Below the pieces are notes generated by a model that saw only the letters and a list, made by a program, of their open reading frames with translations, had not been told where the DNA came from and did not search any database. The position numbers and the translations under genes are program-made. A stretch of 64,000 nt of DNA from Methanoregula formicica SMSP (lineage in GTDB: Archaea; Halobacteriota; Methanomicrobia; Methanomicrobiales; Methanospirillaceae). The DNA lies in NCBI RefSeq assembly GCF_000327485.1, contig NC_019943.1, positions 2,728,001 through 2,792,000 on the forward strand, given 5' to 3'. Of this stretch, positions 38,373 through 46,890 are shown piece by piece (positions within the stretch are counted from its first letter, which is position 1; every line of letters starts with the position of its first letter).

Positions 38373-38635
38373 TACCGTTCATCGCTTTTTCCGGTAAGCA
38401 ACAAAAACGACAGGTATCGGAATTTTTCGGATCATTCAGGTAATCCATTCTTCCGCTGATGTAATCCTTCAGACTACTTTTTGGAAAAGAGAAACAGGGT
38501 GTAATTATTACAATTTGCACGAATCAAGAGAATACGGGTAAAAATCCTCTTAAAATGCACCGGATATCTGCCTTGACTCCACTGGTTACGTATAAGTAGG
38601 TTTGGCCTATATACAATAAGGAGGTTCGATTTCAT
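38373..38635. other. Intergenic region upstream of eIF2-gamma
   Basis: 263 nt. It contains a perfect 13-nt palindrome, TGTAATTATTACA (38500-38512), and a TATA-like CCTATATACAA near 38607-38617, followed by the strong ribosome binding site GGAGG at 38620-38624. No gene is evident. Confidence 0.5.
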
Positions 38636-39871
38636 TTGCACGATGTGACAGTTCCCAGTGTGAATATCGGGGTTGTCGGCCATGTTGACCATGGTAAGAC
38701 AACGCTCGTCAATGCGCTCACCGGGACGTGGACAGATCGCCACAGTGAGGAGGTGAAGCGGGGAATCTCTATCCGGCTTGGGTATGCTGATGCCACATTC
38801 TATCGCTGTGAGCGGTGCGAAGGTACCGATGCTTTCTCCATCCGTCCCGAGTGCCCGGTCTGCGGAGGCACGGGGACTCCTTTCCGTTCCATCTCGTTCG
38901 TCGATGCACCGGGCCACGAGACCCTCATGGCAACCATGCTCTCGGGTTCCGCGCTGATGGATGGGGCGATGCTTGTCATTGCGGCGAGCGAGAAGTGCCC
39001 ACAGCCCCAGACCAAGGAGCACCTGATGGCGCTGGAACTGGTCGGGATTAAGAGAATTGTCATCGTCCAGAGCAAGATCGATGTCGTAAGCCAGAAAGAG
39101 GCCGTTGATAACTATAACGAGATCAAGAAATTCGTTAAGGGAACCATTGCGGAAGATGCTCCCATCATACCAGTCTCCTCACAGAAAGGGATCAACATGG
39201 GAGCTCTCGTGCAGGCGCTTGATGAAGTAATTCCGGAGCCTGAACGCGATCCCGAAGCTGAACCGGTGATGCTGATTGCCCGTTCATTCGATGTGAACAA
39301 GCCCGGGTGTAACTGGAAGGACGTGAAAGGCGGTGTTGTCGGGGGGTCTCTTATCCGGGGCATCCTCCGCGCCGATGAGAAAATCGAGATCCGTCCAGGC
39401 AGGCAGACGCAGGTCGAAAACCGGATCAAGTGGATCCCCATCACGACGACCGTCACATCAATCAATGCCGGATCGAAGATCGTCGAGACGGCAACCCCCG
39501 GCGGACTGCTCGGTGTGGGCACCAGGCTTGACCCTGCACTGACAAAAAGCGATACCCTTGCCGGGCAGGTGCTCGGACGTGAGGGAAAACTCCCCCCGGT
39601 CTGGGATAAGATCCGGTGCAGGGTAACCCTCATGGAACGGGTCGTCGGTGCAACGAGCGAGCTTGTCATTGAGCCGCTGAAGCATTCCGAACCTTTGATG
39701 CTGTCCGTAGGGACCGCGGTCACTGTCGGTGTTGTTACGAGTACCAAGAAAGACAGTGTCGAAATACAGCTGAAACGACCCGTCTGTGCTGAAATCGGCT
39801 CAAGGATCGCTATCAGCCGGCAGGTGGGGGCACGCTGGCGCCTGATCGGGATGGGCATTCTGGGAGAGTAA
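38636..39871 (+). CDS. eif2g: Translation initiation factor aIF2 gamma subunit
   Basis: 411 residues. I use the TTG at 38636 because GGAGG lies 11 nt upstream and the product begins at the usual point. It delivers initiator Met-tRNA to the 30S subunit. The GTPase motifs [15 protein letters not shown] and QSKID are intact. A four-cysteine zinc knuckle (CERCEG...CPVCGG) sits in the G-domain, as in archaeal aIF2-gamma. The stop TAA overlaps the start region of the PIN gene. Confidence 0.97.
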   Translation: MHDVTVPSVNIGVVGHVDHGKTTLVNALTGTWTDRHSEEVKRGISIRLGYADATFYRCERCEGTDAFSIRPECPVCGGTGTPFRSISFVDAPGHETLMATMLSGSALMDGAMLVIAASEKCPQPQTKEHLMALELVGIKRIVIVQSKIDVVSQKEAVDNYNEIKKFVKGTIAEDAPIIPVSSQKGINMGALVQALDEVIPEPERDPEAEPVMLIARSFDVNKPGCNWKDVKGGVVGGSLIRGILRADEKIEIRPGRQTQVENRIKWIPITTTVTSINAGSKIVETATPGGLLGVGTRLDPALTKSDTLAGQVLGREGKLPPVWDKIRCRVTLMERVVGATSELVIEPLKHSEPLMLSVGTAVTVGVVTSTKKDSVEIQLKRPVCAEIGSRIAISRQVGARWRLIGMGILGE

Positions 39872-40251
39872 AGGTTCTCCTTGACGCCAATGCACTGATG
39901 ATGCCGGCCCAGTTCCAGATCGATCTCTTCGATGAGATCAGGAACCTTCTTGGAGGGTTCGAACCCATCGTACTCGCATCCGTGATGCATGAACTGGACG
40001 GGCTTGCACGGGCAAAAGGCCGCAATGGGGCTGCTGCACGCATGGGACTCGTGCTCGGTGAGCGGTGCACGATCGCGGAAAACGCTACCATGCAACCGGT
40101 GCCGGTTGATGAGCAGATCATTGATTATGCTGTCCGGAATAACAGTACCGTGGTCACGAATGACCGGGGATTGAGAGAGAAGCTGCTTGAGCGTGGGATT
40201 GGTGTGATATCTATGAGAAAACAGAAGAAACTGGAATTATTGCGGAGATGA
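39868..40251 (+). CDS. PIN-domain ribonuclease (Fcf1/VapC-fold), non-standard start
   Basis: 127 residues if read from 39868. PIN catalytic acids are seen in VLLDANALMMP (Asp about residue 6), MHELDGL and TNDRGLR. The first standard ATG (39898) falls after the first catalytic Asp and would destroy the site. In-frame codons before it are GTA-AAG-GTT, and the next upstream GTG is at 39823 inside eIF2-gamma. The family is associated with rRNA or tRNA processing (Fcf1/Utp24-like) or toxins. No antitoxin is present, and the information-processing operon favours a housekeeping role. Confidence 0.8.
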   Translation, partial: VKVLLDANALMMPAQFQIDLFDEIRNLLGGFEPIVLASVMHELDGLARAKGRNGAAARMGLVLGERCTIAENATMQPVPVDEQIIDYAVRNNSTVVTNDRGLREKLLERGIGVISMRKQKKLELLRR

Positions 40252-40257
40252 TGAAGG

Positions 40258-40899
40258 ATGTATCACAAACTGATGCTTGAAGACAAGGTCCGGGTCCCTC
40301 CCCAGAGACTGGGGGAGAATCTCGAAAAGGTAATCCTTGATGTTCTCCAGGAACAACTTGAGGGAAGCATTGACAAAGAGATCGGGATCTTTATCTGCGT
40401 CACGAAAGTGACGGATGTCGGGGAAGGGGAACTCGTCCCTGGTGACGGCGGAGTCTACTACGATGTCAAGTTCGAGGCGCTTGTGCTTCGGCTCGCCCTC
40501 CAGGAAGTGATCGAAGGGGTTGTCGTGGAGACCACCAGTTTTGGCGCGTTCGTCAGCCTTGGCCCTATCGATGCCATGCTGCACGTTAGCCAAATCTCTG
40601 ATGAATACATCAACTACGATGAGAAGAACGCCCGGCTGATCTGCCAGGAGTCAAAGCGCTTTATTGGCGTCGGCGATGTCGTCCGCGTCCGCGTCGTGAC
40701 ATTATCCTTAAACGAGCGCGAGCCCCGTGACAGCAAGATCGGGCTGACGATGCGCCAGGCAGGCCTTGGCACTGCTCTCTGGCTGGAAGAGGAGATGGAG
40801 AAAGAAAAGGAAAAGTCCGGACAGTCTTCCGGCTCCGGTAAGGAGAAACCCGCCGAAAAGGTGAAGGGCAGGAGGAAGGAGCATGCCGCCGGCGAATAA
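40258..40899 (+). CDS. rpo7: DNA-directed RNA polymerase subunit Rpo7 (RpoE')
   Basis: 213 residues. It forms the stalk of archaeal RNA polymerase with Rpo4. The N-terminal RNP-like domain (MYHKLMLEDKVRVPPQRLG, GDGGVYYDVKFEALVL) and the S1 domain (GVVVETTSFGAFVSLGPIDAMLHVSQI) are clear. The C-terminus has a long charged extension (EEEMEKEKEKSG onward, about 35 residues) beyond the usual length. It overlaps spt4 by 17 nt. Confidence 0.96.
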   Translation: MYHKLMLEDKVRVPPQRLGENLEKVILDVLQEQLEGSIDKEIGIFICVTKVTDVGEGELVPGDGGVYYDVKFEALVLRLALQEVIEGVVVETTSFGAFVSLGPIDAMLHVSQISDEYINYDEKNARLICQESKRFIGVGDVVRVRVVTLSLNEREPRDSKIGLTMRQAGLGTALWLEEEMEKEKEKSGQSSGSGKEKPAEKVKGRRKEHAAGE

Positions 40900-41089
40900 G
40901 AAGAAGCAGGGAAAAGTCTGTCGTGACTGCCACCGCGTTGTCGATGGCGAGAGCTGCGTTGTCTGTGGCACATCGAACTTAAGCGAAGACTGGTCCGGGT
41001 ATCTGGTCATCATCGACCCGGAGAATTCCGAAGTGGCAAAGCGCATGAACATCAAACTCCCCGGCCGGTACGCGCTGAAGGTCCGCTGA
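40883..41089 (+). CDS. spt4: Transcription elongation factor Spt4 (RpoE'')
   Basis: 68 residues. A zinc ribbon with CRDCHRVV...CVVCGT is followed by the WSGYLVIIDPENSEVAK core, which binds the Spt5 NGN domain. It raises polymerase processivity with Spt5. Its start lies in the 3' end of rpo7 and its stop shares a base with the next ATG, so the genes are coupled. Confidence 0.95.
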   Translation: MPPANKKKQGKVCRDCHRVVDGESCVVCGTSNLSEDWSGYLVIIDPENSEVAKRMNIKLPGRYALKVR

Positions 41090-41580
41090 TGCTCACCCTC
41101 CCGGAAGAGCACCGTAAGCTCTTCAAGGACCCCTTTGGCGAACTGTATCCCGAGATTACGGATATCCTTCCCCTTCTCTCTCAAAAAACTGTTTTTACTG
41201 TCGGGGACGTGGTAACCTATACCCTTCGGAAAGCCGGGATACTACCTGCAGTCGGCATTATTGACGGGTACACGATGCGTTCACCCTGTAACCGGGCGCC
41301 TGAAGTACCGGGTGAATCCCTGCGGGTGAAAAATCCGGCAGGTACACTTACCGACGAGCTGGTTGCGGCGATACGGTATGCCGTGGAACACCCTCCCCTC
41401 ACGATACTTGTTGACGGGGAAGAAGATCTCGCTGTTATTCCGATGGTAATTGCCGCACCGCTCGGATCCATCGTTCTCTACGGACAGCCCGGTGAAGGTG
41501 TTGTCCTCCGCACGGTTACACCCGGTGCGCAGGATACGGCACGGGCGTTTCTTGAACGGTTTATCCGTTCAGAGGAATAA
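41089..41580 (+). CDS. GTP-dependent dephospho-CoA kinase (DUF359)
   Basis: 163 residues. It carries out the last step of archaeal coenzyme A synthesis, unrelated to bacterial CoaE. The family's core is seen as FTVGDVVTYTL, IIDGYTMRSPC, VKNPAGTL, LVDGEEDLAVIPMV and YGQPGEGVV, with the Asp residues that coordinate GTP-Mg. The position after spt4 and before S24e is the usual archaeal order. Confidence 0.94.
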   Translation: MLTLPEEHRKLFKDPFGELYPEITDILPLLSQKTVFTVGDVVTYTLRKAGILPAVGIIDGYTMRSPCNRAPEVPGESLRVKNPAGTLTDELVAAIRYAVEHPPLTILVDGEEDLAVIPMVIAAPLGSIVLYGQPGEGVVLRTVTPGAQDTARAFLERFIRSEE

Positions 41581-41641
41581 TCCTGCAACCGTGCAATTCA
41601 GGGAGCGGGCACCGCTTTTCAGGAGACTGGCAAAGGTCATG

Positions 41642-41650
41642 TTTTAAATA
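41642..41650 (+). promoter_or_regulatory. Box A promoter of rps24e operon
   Basis: TTTTAAATA at 41642-41650 predicts a start near 41672, a few bases before the ATG at 41680. Confidence 0.5.
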
Positions 41651-41679
41651 ACCCGGTTCCCAATAATTACAGGATATCG

Positions 41680-41976
41680 ATGGACTTTGAGATCACCAGC
41701 GATAAAAGGAATGAACTTTTATCCAGAAGAGAGGTTCAGTTTACCCTCAAATACGACGGAGCTACCCCCTCCCGTATGCAGATTATCGGGAAACTCTGCG
41801 CCCTGCTCAATGTAAAAGAGCATCAGGTCACCCTTGACACCCTGCACAGCAGCTTTGGCAAGACAGAACTCACCGGCTCCGCCCGGGTATACGAGAGCGA
41901 GGAGAGCCGGAACAAGACCGAGCGCCCGCACCTTGCAGCGCGCGGCATGCCCAAGCCCAAGGAAGAGGCGGCATAA
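41680..41976 (+). CDS. rps24e: 30S ribosomal protein eS24
   Basis: 98 residues, archaeal/eukaryotic-specific. The N-terminal strand pair with [19 protein letters not shown] and the [14 protein letters not shown] segment match S24e. It precedes S27ae by 2 nt. Confidence 0.95.
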   Translation: MDFEITSDKRNELLSRREVQFTLKYDGATPSRMQIIGKLCALLNVKEHQVTLDTLHSSFGKTELTGSARVYESEESRNKTERPHLAARGMPKPKEEAA

Positions 41977-41978
41977 TC

Positions 41979-42161
41979 ATGGCAGCAAAGAAGGCGGCAG
42001 CCTCAAAAGCCCCCAAGAGAGGCGCATACTTCAAGGTCGAGGGTGCGAAGGTCACCACCGAAAAGAAATACTGCCCGCGCTGCGGACCCGGTGTCATGAT
42101 GGCGGACCACAAGGACCGGACCACCTGCGGAAAGTGCGGATATACCGAATTCAGAAAGTAA
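41979..42161 (+). CDS. rps27ae: 30S ribosomal protein eS31 (S27ae)
   Basis: 60 residues. It has a basic Lys/Ala-rich N-terminus and a zinc ribbon (CPRCG...CGKCGYTEF). In archaea it lacks the ubiquitin fusion of the eukaryotic protein. It lies between S24e and Kae1. Confidence 0.96.
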   Translation: MAAKKAAASKAPKRGAYFKVEGAKVTTEKKYCPRCGPGVMMADHKDRTTCGKCGYTEFRK

Positions 42162-42170
42162 GCATCATCA

Positions 42171-43751
42171 ATGCCTGTTTTTGGGCAGATACTGGGGATT
42201 GAAGGCACGGCCTGGAACCTCAGTGCCGCTCTTTTTAATCGCGATCTCGTATCTCTTGTTTCACGGCCATACCATCCTGTTCAGGGGGGTATCCACCCGC
42301 GTGAGGCTGCGCAGCACCATGCCTCTGCGATGAATGAACTGATCGGCACGATCCTTACGGATCCGGAGAAGGTTGAGGGGATAGCGTTCTCGCAGGGACC
42401 CGGTCTTGGCCCCTGCCTCCGTACGGTTGCCACCGCTGCCCGCTCTCTCGCCCTTGCCCTTGACGTCCCGCTCGTGGGGGTAAACCACTGCGTCGCCCAT
42501 GTAGAGATTGGGTGCTTTGCCACCGGCTGTAAGGATCCCATTGTTCTCTATGCCAGCGGTGCGAACACCCAGGTCATCGGGTACCTGAACGGGAGATACC
42601 GGATATTCGGGGAAACGCTGGATGTCGGGATTGGCAATGCCCTCGATAAATTTGCCCGGGCAAAGAATTTCCCGCACCCGGGCGGCCCGCATATCGAGGC
42701 GCAGGCACGGGAAGGGACGTATGTCGACCTCCCCTATACCGTGAAGGGTATGGACCTTGCGTTCTCCGGCCTTGTCTCGGCTGCAAAGGATCATAAGGCC
42801 CCGCTGCCCGATGTCTGTTACAGCCTGCAGGAGACCGCCTTTGCGATGTGCGTGGAAGTAACTGAACGGGCACTCTCCCTCACGGGAAAAAACGAGGTGC
42901 TTCTTGTCGGGGGCGTCGGTGCGAACTGCCGGCTGCAGGAGATGCTCCGCGTCATGTGCGAGGACCGGGGAGCGGCGTTCTTCGTTCCCGAGCAGAAATA
43001 TCTCGGGGACAATGGCGCGATGATCGCCTACACGGGAAAACTGATGCTGGAGAGCGGAGTGTCATGCCCTGTTGAGTCTTCCCGGATCAATCCTTCGTTC
43101 CGCTCGGACGAGGTTGAGGTCACCTGGAAAAAGGATCCCCCGGCAAACGATATCCCCGCCAACGATGCGGGTGCCCGTCGACGCGGTGCAGAAGCGGTCA
43201 TCACCTTCCATGAGGGAAAAGCAGAGAAGCACCGGGTCTCCAAACGGTACCGTGTGCCGGCGCTGGACAGGCGCCTGATAACGGAGCGGACCCGCGCAGA
43301 GGCACGGCTCATCCATACCGCACGCAGGGGTGGCGTATTGACACCCATAATTTCCGATATCACCCCCGATACGATTGTCATGGAGGAGGTTATGGGAACC
43401 CTGCTGACAGAGGATCTCTCAGAGAAAAACCTTCAGGAAGCCGGCCGCGTCATCGGCCTGCTCCACCGTGCAGAGATCATGCATGGAGACCTCACAACCA
43501 GCAACCTGATCCTGCGCGAGAGCGACAAAAAATGCGTGCTCATCGATTTCGGCCTTGCGCAGGCAACCAGCGAGATCGAGCAGCGGGGCGTGGATATCCA
43601 TGTTCTCTTCCAGACGATCGAGAGCACCGCGCCTGAACGCGCAGAATCACTGAAGGCTGCATTCATCACAGGGTACAGCGGGACGTTTGCCGGGGCCCGT
43701 GAGGTCATTGCCCGCGAGCACGAGATTGAATTGCGGGGGAGATATCTCTGA
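42171..43751 (+). CDS. KEOPS subunits Kae1-Bud32 fusion
   Basis: 526 residues. The N-terminal 325 residues are Kae1 (ILGIEGTAWNLSAALF, the metal-binding HCVAH, GGVGANCRLQ), which installs threonylcarbamoyl on A37 of ANN-decoding tRNAs. The C-terminal 200 residues are Bud32, a small P-loop kinase/ATPase (MEEVMG, HGDLTTSNLIL, LIDFGLA). The fusion is common in methanogens. A linker of Asp/Asn/Ala-rich sequence joins the two. The stop TGA overlaps the start of the next gene. Confidence 0.97.
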   Translation: MPVFGQILGIEGTAWNLSAALFNRDLVSLVSRPYHPVQGGIHPREAAQHHASAMNELIGTILTDPEKVEGIAFSQGPGLGPCLRTVATAARSLALALDVPLVGVNHCVAHVEIGCFATGCKDPIVLYASGANTQVIGYLNGRYRIFGETLDVGIGNALDKFARAKNFPHPGGPHIEAQAREGTYVDLPYTVKGMDLAFSGLVSAAKDHKAPLPDVCYSLQETAFAMCVEVTERALSLTGKNEVLLVGGVGANCRLQEMLRVMCEDRGAAFFVPEQKYLGDNGAMIAYTGKLMLESGVSCPVESSRINPSFRSDEVEVTWKKDPPANDIPANDAGARRRGAEAVITFHEGKAEKHRVSKRYRVPALDRRLITERTRAEARLIHTARRGGVLTPIISDITPDTIVMEEVMGTLLTEDLSEKNLQEAGRVIGLLHRAEIMHGDLTTSNLILRESDKKCVLIDFGLAQATSEIEQRGVDIHVLFQTIESTAPERAESLKAAFITGYSGTFAGAREVIAREHEIELRGRYL

Positions 43752-44302
43752 AGATTACGGTCGTTACGGGGAATGCGCACAAGGCCGCAGAGGTTGCCGC
43801 GTTCTTCCATGGCACTGCGGAGATCACCCACATCTTTCTCGATTTGCCCGAGCATCGTTCCGATGACGTGGGTGAGATCGCCAGGGGCAAGGCCGGGTAT
43901 GCATTCGAACAGCTGAAGAGACCCCTCATCGTGGATGACACGGGATTTTTCATCGATGCACTGAATGGTTTCCCCGGCCCGTATGCGGCCTACGTTCTGA
44001 ACACGATCGGGAACAGTGGTATCCTGAAACTGATGGAGGGGCGTGAGAACCGCAGCGCACGGTTTGTCACGGCCATTGCATTTGCCGATGAGAACGGCGT
44101 CCGTGTCTTTAAAGGGACCATCAAGGGATGGGTAGCACAAGCCCCGCGGGGAGAGGGGGGGTTCGGCTACGATCCCATCTTCGAGACGGGAGAAAAGACC
44201 CTTGCGGAGATCCCCCTTGAAGAGAAAAGCCGGATATCCCACCGGGCGCGGGCGCTCGCTGCGTTTCATGACTGGTTTGTAGAGAAATATCGTACCCCCT
44301 GA
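43748..44302 (+). CDS. rdgB: XTP/dITP pyrophosphatase (RdgB/Ham1), apparent CTG start
   Basis: 184 residues from a CTG at 43748. It removes non-canonical purine triphosphates. The essential VTGNAHKAAEV N-terminal motif (T/S-x-N-x-x-K) lies upstream of the first ATG (43844), so a start there cannot be right. No ATG, GTG or TTG exists between the preceding in-frame stop (43727) and that motif; CTG overlapping the Kae1-Bud32 TGA is the natural candidate. The rest matches Ham1: DDTGFFIDAL, GPYAAYV, GEGGFGYDPIF and SHRARAL. Confidence 0.85.
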   Translation: MKITVVTGNAHKAAEVAAFFHGTAEITHIFLDLPEHRSDDVGEIARGKAGYAFEQLKRPLIVDDTGFFIDALNGFPGPYAAYVLNTIGNSGILKLMEGRENRSARFVTAIAFADENGVRVFKGTIKGWVAQAPRGEGGFGYDPIFETGEKTLAEIPLEEKSRISHRARALAAFHDWFVEKYRTP

Positions 44303-44362
44303 AACGCAAATGGTTAATATGTCTTACAGCTTTGTTATAAGGGCAGACAGGAGTGTTCAATA

Positions 44363-44509
44363 ATGGTCAAGTTCCCTGAAGCCGAGTCACGGCTCCTCAA
44401 CGTGAAAATATGCATGCACTGTAACGCACGCAATGCGATCCGCGCAACCACCTGCCGCAAGTGCGGCTATGCAAACCTGCGCCCCAAGAACAAAGAGCGC
44501 AAGGCGTAA
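44363..44509 (+). CDS. rpl40e: 50S ribosomal protein eL40
   Basis: 48 residues. A zinc ribbon with CMHCNARN and [15 protein letters not shown] identifies archaeal L40e. As usual it has no ubiquitin fusion. It sits 60 nt after rdgB in the same orientation and closes the information-processing cluster. Confidence 0.95.
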   Translation: MVKFPEAESRLLNVKICMHCNARNAIRATTCRKCGYANLRPKNKERKA

Positions 44510-44524
44510 CCGTTCGGCCCGATA

Positions 44525-44540
44525 TTTTATTTCCCTTTTT
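44525..44540 (+). terminator. T-rich terminator after rpl40e
   Basis: TTTTATTTCCCTTTTT follows 15 nt after the stop codon. Confidence 0.4.
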
Positions 44541-44579
44541 CGCAGCTATCGTTACTGGTGCAGGTGCATCATTGCACCT

Positions 44580-44930
44580 TTTTTCACTATCCCCCGGTTG
44601 TTCAGGGAGAGGCTCCGGCAAAATCCGGGCGATGGGGGGTACCTACCCCCCACAGCACGAGGCACCCCCCTGCCCGCCATTTTAAAAATGGAGACGGGGA
44701 CCCCTACCCACCCCTCCATACCCGGGAGGAGAGACTACCCCCCCCTCCCTTGCACTGGCAGTGACAGGTATTCGCCTGAACTTGCCGACGGAGACCTGTT
44801 ATCCGGACAATCCAAGAAAAGAAAAAAGGGAGGGGGCCCCTCCCCTCATGGGCGGGGGATCCCTGGCACCGGTTCCGGCCCGAAAGAAGAGGAGGGGTGG
44901 GTACCCCTCTCTCATTCATTACCCGGATCT
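44580..44930. repeat. Intergenic G/C-homopolymer region with several palindromes
   Basis: In the 472 nt between convergent rpl40e and the DUF1917-like gene there are many C and G runs: G6 and C6 flanking TACCTA (44634-44651), C6 at 44665-44670, C8 at 44738-44745 and GGGAGGGGG/CCCCTCCCC (44828-44845). The segment CCCTACCCACCCCTCC (about 44702-44717) recurs inverted at about 44891-44906. These can form strong stems or, on either strand, G-quadruplex-like structures. No gene is supported here. Confidence 0.6.
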
Positions 44931-44981
44931 GATCGCGGGCATGACTATCTTATGAGACCCCGTTCTGGGAGGGAAAACTGG

Positions 44982-45632
44982 TCATGCGGAATAATATGTG
45001 ACCCTTTTACCCTTCGATGCGTACTCCCCGGCAAAGGTCTCGATATTGCGCTTGTACCCGATGCGGTCGACAAATCCCAGTTCCCGGAGATTCTCCCGGA
45101 CCCGCATCACATCGGCCTCGTCCGCCCAGTCTTTCGTATACACGTAAATAACCTTCCGGTTGTCCCGCGAATCGGGATTGGGCTTTGCCGTGCTGACCTT
45201 GGCCGATATCCCGAGCTCATGGGCTACCGTTGCATCTCTTACTTTCTTCCATGCCGCATCAACGGCATCCGGATCCTGGAAGATCAGCCATTTGCCGGCA
45301 TTCTCGTCCTCGATCGCTTCAGGAGCACTGCCGGGGGCGTCCAGCACAATCCAGTACATCTGCGTGGTTTTCGTGGGGATTACCCCTTCCCCTTCGCAGA
45401 GCATCCGGTATACCGTGCCGACATCGGAGAACCGGGCAAGCATCGCTTCGGCCAGCTGCGGGTATTCCTCCCGGAATTTCGAGAAGATATCACCAAGGTC
45501 CGCAGTAAAATTGGTTCCGTTCTCGACCAGTGCATAGAGGTACTTCCCCTGTTCCTGCAGCCCGCGGTTCAGCAGGTGCTCGAAGATACCATATGCCACA
45601 TCAGCCAGTGCTTCGGGATCTGCTTCAGCCAT
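44982..45632 (-). CDS. BLES03/DUF1917-like protein (putative phosphothreonine-lyase-domain family)
   Basis: 216 residues from the ATG at 45632; the longer open frame runs antisense to htpX. The core has TQMYWIVLDAP, KWLIFQDPDAVDAAWKKV, GISAKVSTAKPNPDSRDNRKVIYVYTKD (positions about 45127-45210) and a basic C-terminus. I recall this pattern from the Bles03 (DUF1917) family of archaea and metazoa; I place it with moderate confidence. Biochemical function is unestablished. It is monocistronic and convergent with rpl40e. Confidence 0.68.
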   Translation of the reverse strand: MAEADPEALADVAYGIFEHLLNRGLQEQGKYLYALVENGTNFTADLGDIFSKFREEYPQLAEAMLARFSDVGTVYRMLCEGEGVIPTKTTQMYWIVLDAPGSAPEAIEDENAGKWLIFQDPDAVDAAWKKVRDATVAHELGISAKVSTAKPNPDSRDNRKVIYVYTKDWADEADVMRVRENLRELGFVDRIGYKRNIETFAGEYASKGKRVTYYSA

Positions 45633-45756
45633 TGGTACCACAAACGATGTTGGCAAAAAAATAGGTTTCTGTATTTCACCTGCACCAGATGTATACCGCC
45701 CGTGGATTGCACCTGTCGATTGATTTATGAGTGCGCGATAGAAACATGTACCAACT

Positions 45757-46641
45757 ATGGAATGGAAACGCGACTGGGGCTTAACTGCCAGGGTCTGGTT
45801 CACGGGACTGCTTTTACTCCTGCTGTACCTTGTATTCATAACCATCCTCCTCGCATTCGGTGTGAGTGCCTGGTTCATAGTCCTGATTGCCGTTGGTATG
45901 GGACTGGTCCAGTACTTCTTCTCCGACAAGTTGGTGCTCTGGAGCACCGGCGCTAAAATCGTTGAGGCAGATGAGCGCCCCGAACTGCACATGATGGTCC
46001 AGAAACTCTGCAGGGAGGCCGACCTGCCGATGCCGAAGATCGCCATCATGCAGAGCCCGGTACCCAATGCTTTTGCCACAGGCAGGAGCCCGAAGCACGC
46101 GGTCGTTGCCTGCACGGACTCGATCATGCGCCTCCTGAACAAGGACGAACTGGAGGCCGTACTCGCCCACGAGCTCTCGCATGTCAAGAACCGCGATATC
46201 TTAACGATGACCCTCGCCAGTTTCATCGCCATGATCGCTTCGATGATCATGCAGAGCTTCTTCTTCTCTGCACTGTTCGGTGGCAATAACCGGGAGAATG
46301 GCGGGGCATGGATTGTCATCTGGATCGTCTCGATCATCGTATACGCCATCAGCACACTCCTAATCCTTGCACTCTCGCGGTACCGCGAATTCGCCGCAGA
46401 CCGGGGAAGTGCCCAGATCACCCGGAACCCACGGGCGCTCATCTCTGCACTGAACAAAATCAGCGGGAGGATGGATGTTGTCCCACCGGAAGTCAAGGCA
46501 AAGGTCGAGGGGGCAAACGCATTCTACATCATCCCGGCACTCTCCGGAAATGCAATCATGGAGCTCCTCTCCACCCACCCACCCCTCGAGAAACGGATCG
46601 CCAACCTCCAGAAGGTCGAGGCAGAGCTCCGTGGGTACTGA
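45757..46641 (+). CDS. htpX: HtpX-type zinc metalloprotease
   Basis: 294 residues. It is an integral membrane M48 protease that degrades damaged membrane proteins. Two N-terminal helices (about residues 14-52), the zinc motif LAHELSHVKNRD near residue 130, two further helices and the third ligand Glu in YREFAADRGSA are visible. The C-terminal THPPLEKRIANL motif is standard. It is divergent from the DUF1917-like gene with 124 nt between. Confidence 0.95.
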   Translation: MEWKRDWGLTARVWFTGLLLLLLYLVFITILLAFGVSAWFIVLIAVGMGLVQYFFSDKLVLWSTGAKIVEADERPELHMMVQKLCREADLPMPKIAIMQSPVPNAFATGRSPKHAVVACTDSIMRLLNKDELEAVLAHELSHVKNRDILTMTLASFIAMIASMIMQSFFFSALFGGNNRENGGAWIVIWIVSIIVYAISTLLILALSRYREFAADRGSAQITRNPRALISALNKISGRMDVVPPEVKAKVEGANAFYIIPALSGNAIMELLSTHPPLEKRIANLQKVEAELRGY

Positions 46642-46651
46642 CCATTCCCTC

Positions 46652-46658
46652 TTTTTTT
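46652..46658 (+). terminator. T7 terminator after htpX
   Basis: A T7 run lies 11 nt after the htpX stop. Confidence 0.4.
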
Positions 46659-46815
46659 CCATGGGATTGTGAATTTGTCTTCTTCAGGAAGATCCCTTAT
46701 CAGCGGGTGCAGAGTATCCTCTTCCCGAGAGAACACCGCTCTCCCATCCATTGCTCCGGGCAACAGGCAGTGACAATCCTTAATACGCCTCCCCGCCAAA
46801 ATTGTAGAGCACAGT

Positions 46816-46886
46816 GCATCGATGGTCTAGAGGCATGACTTAGGCCTTCCAAGCCTATAGCCCGGGTTCGATTCCCGGTCGATGCA
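46816..46886 (+). tRNA. tRNA-Gly (anticodon TCC)
   Basis: A 7-bp acceptor stem GCATCGA/TCGATGC, a D-arm, an anticodon stem TAGGC/GCCTA with loop CTTCCAA giving anticodon TCC, and a T-arm CCCGG-GTTCGAT-CCGG are all found. The CCA is not encoded. No intron is needed. Confidence 0.93.
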
Positions 46887-46890
46887 TTTT

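Noticed and set aside
39898-40251. PIN nuclease as a VapC toxin of a toxin-antitoxin pair
   Set aside because: No antitoxin-size gene precedes it, and it lies inside a conserved information-processing cluster.
44433-45956. A 507-codon open frame on the plus strand through rpl40e, the G/C-run region and the DUF1917-like gene
   Set aside because: It is antisense to a well-supported gene, runs through homopolymer tracts and has no recognisable domain. Long antisense frames are common in this GC-rich sequence.
45633-46496. N-terminal extension of the DUF1917-like frame to 46496
   Set aside because: It lies antisense to htpX. The protein starts naturally at the ATG at 45632.
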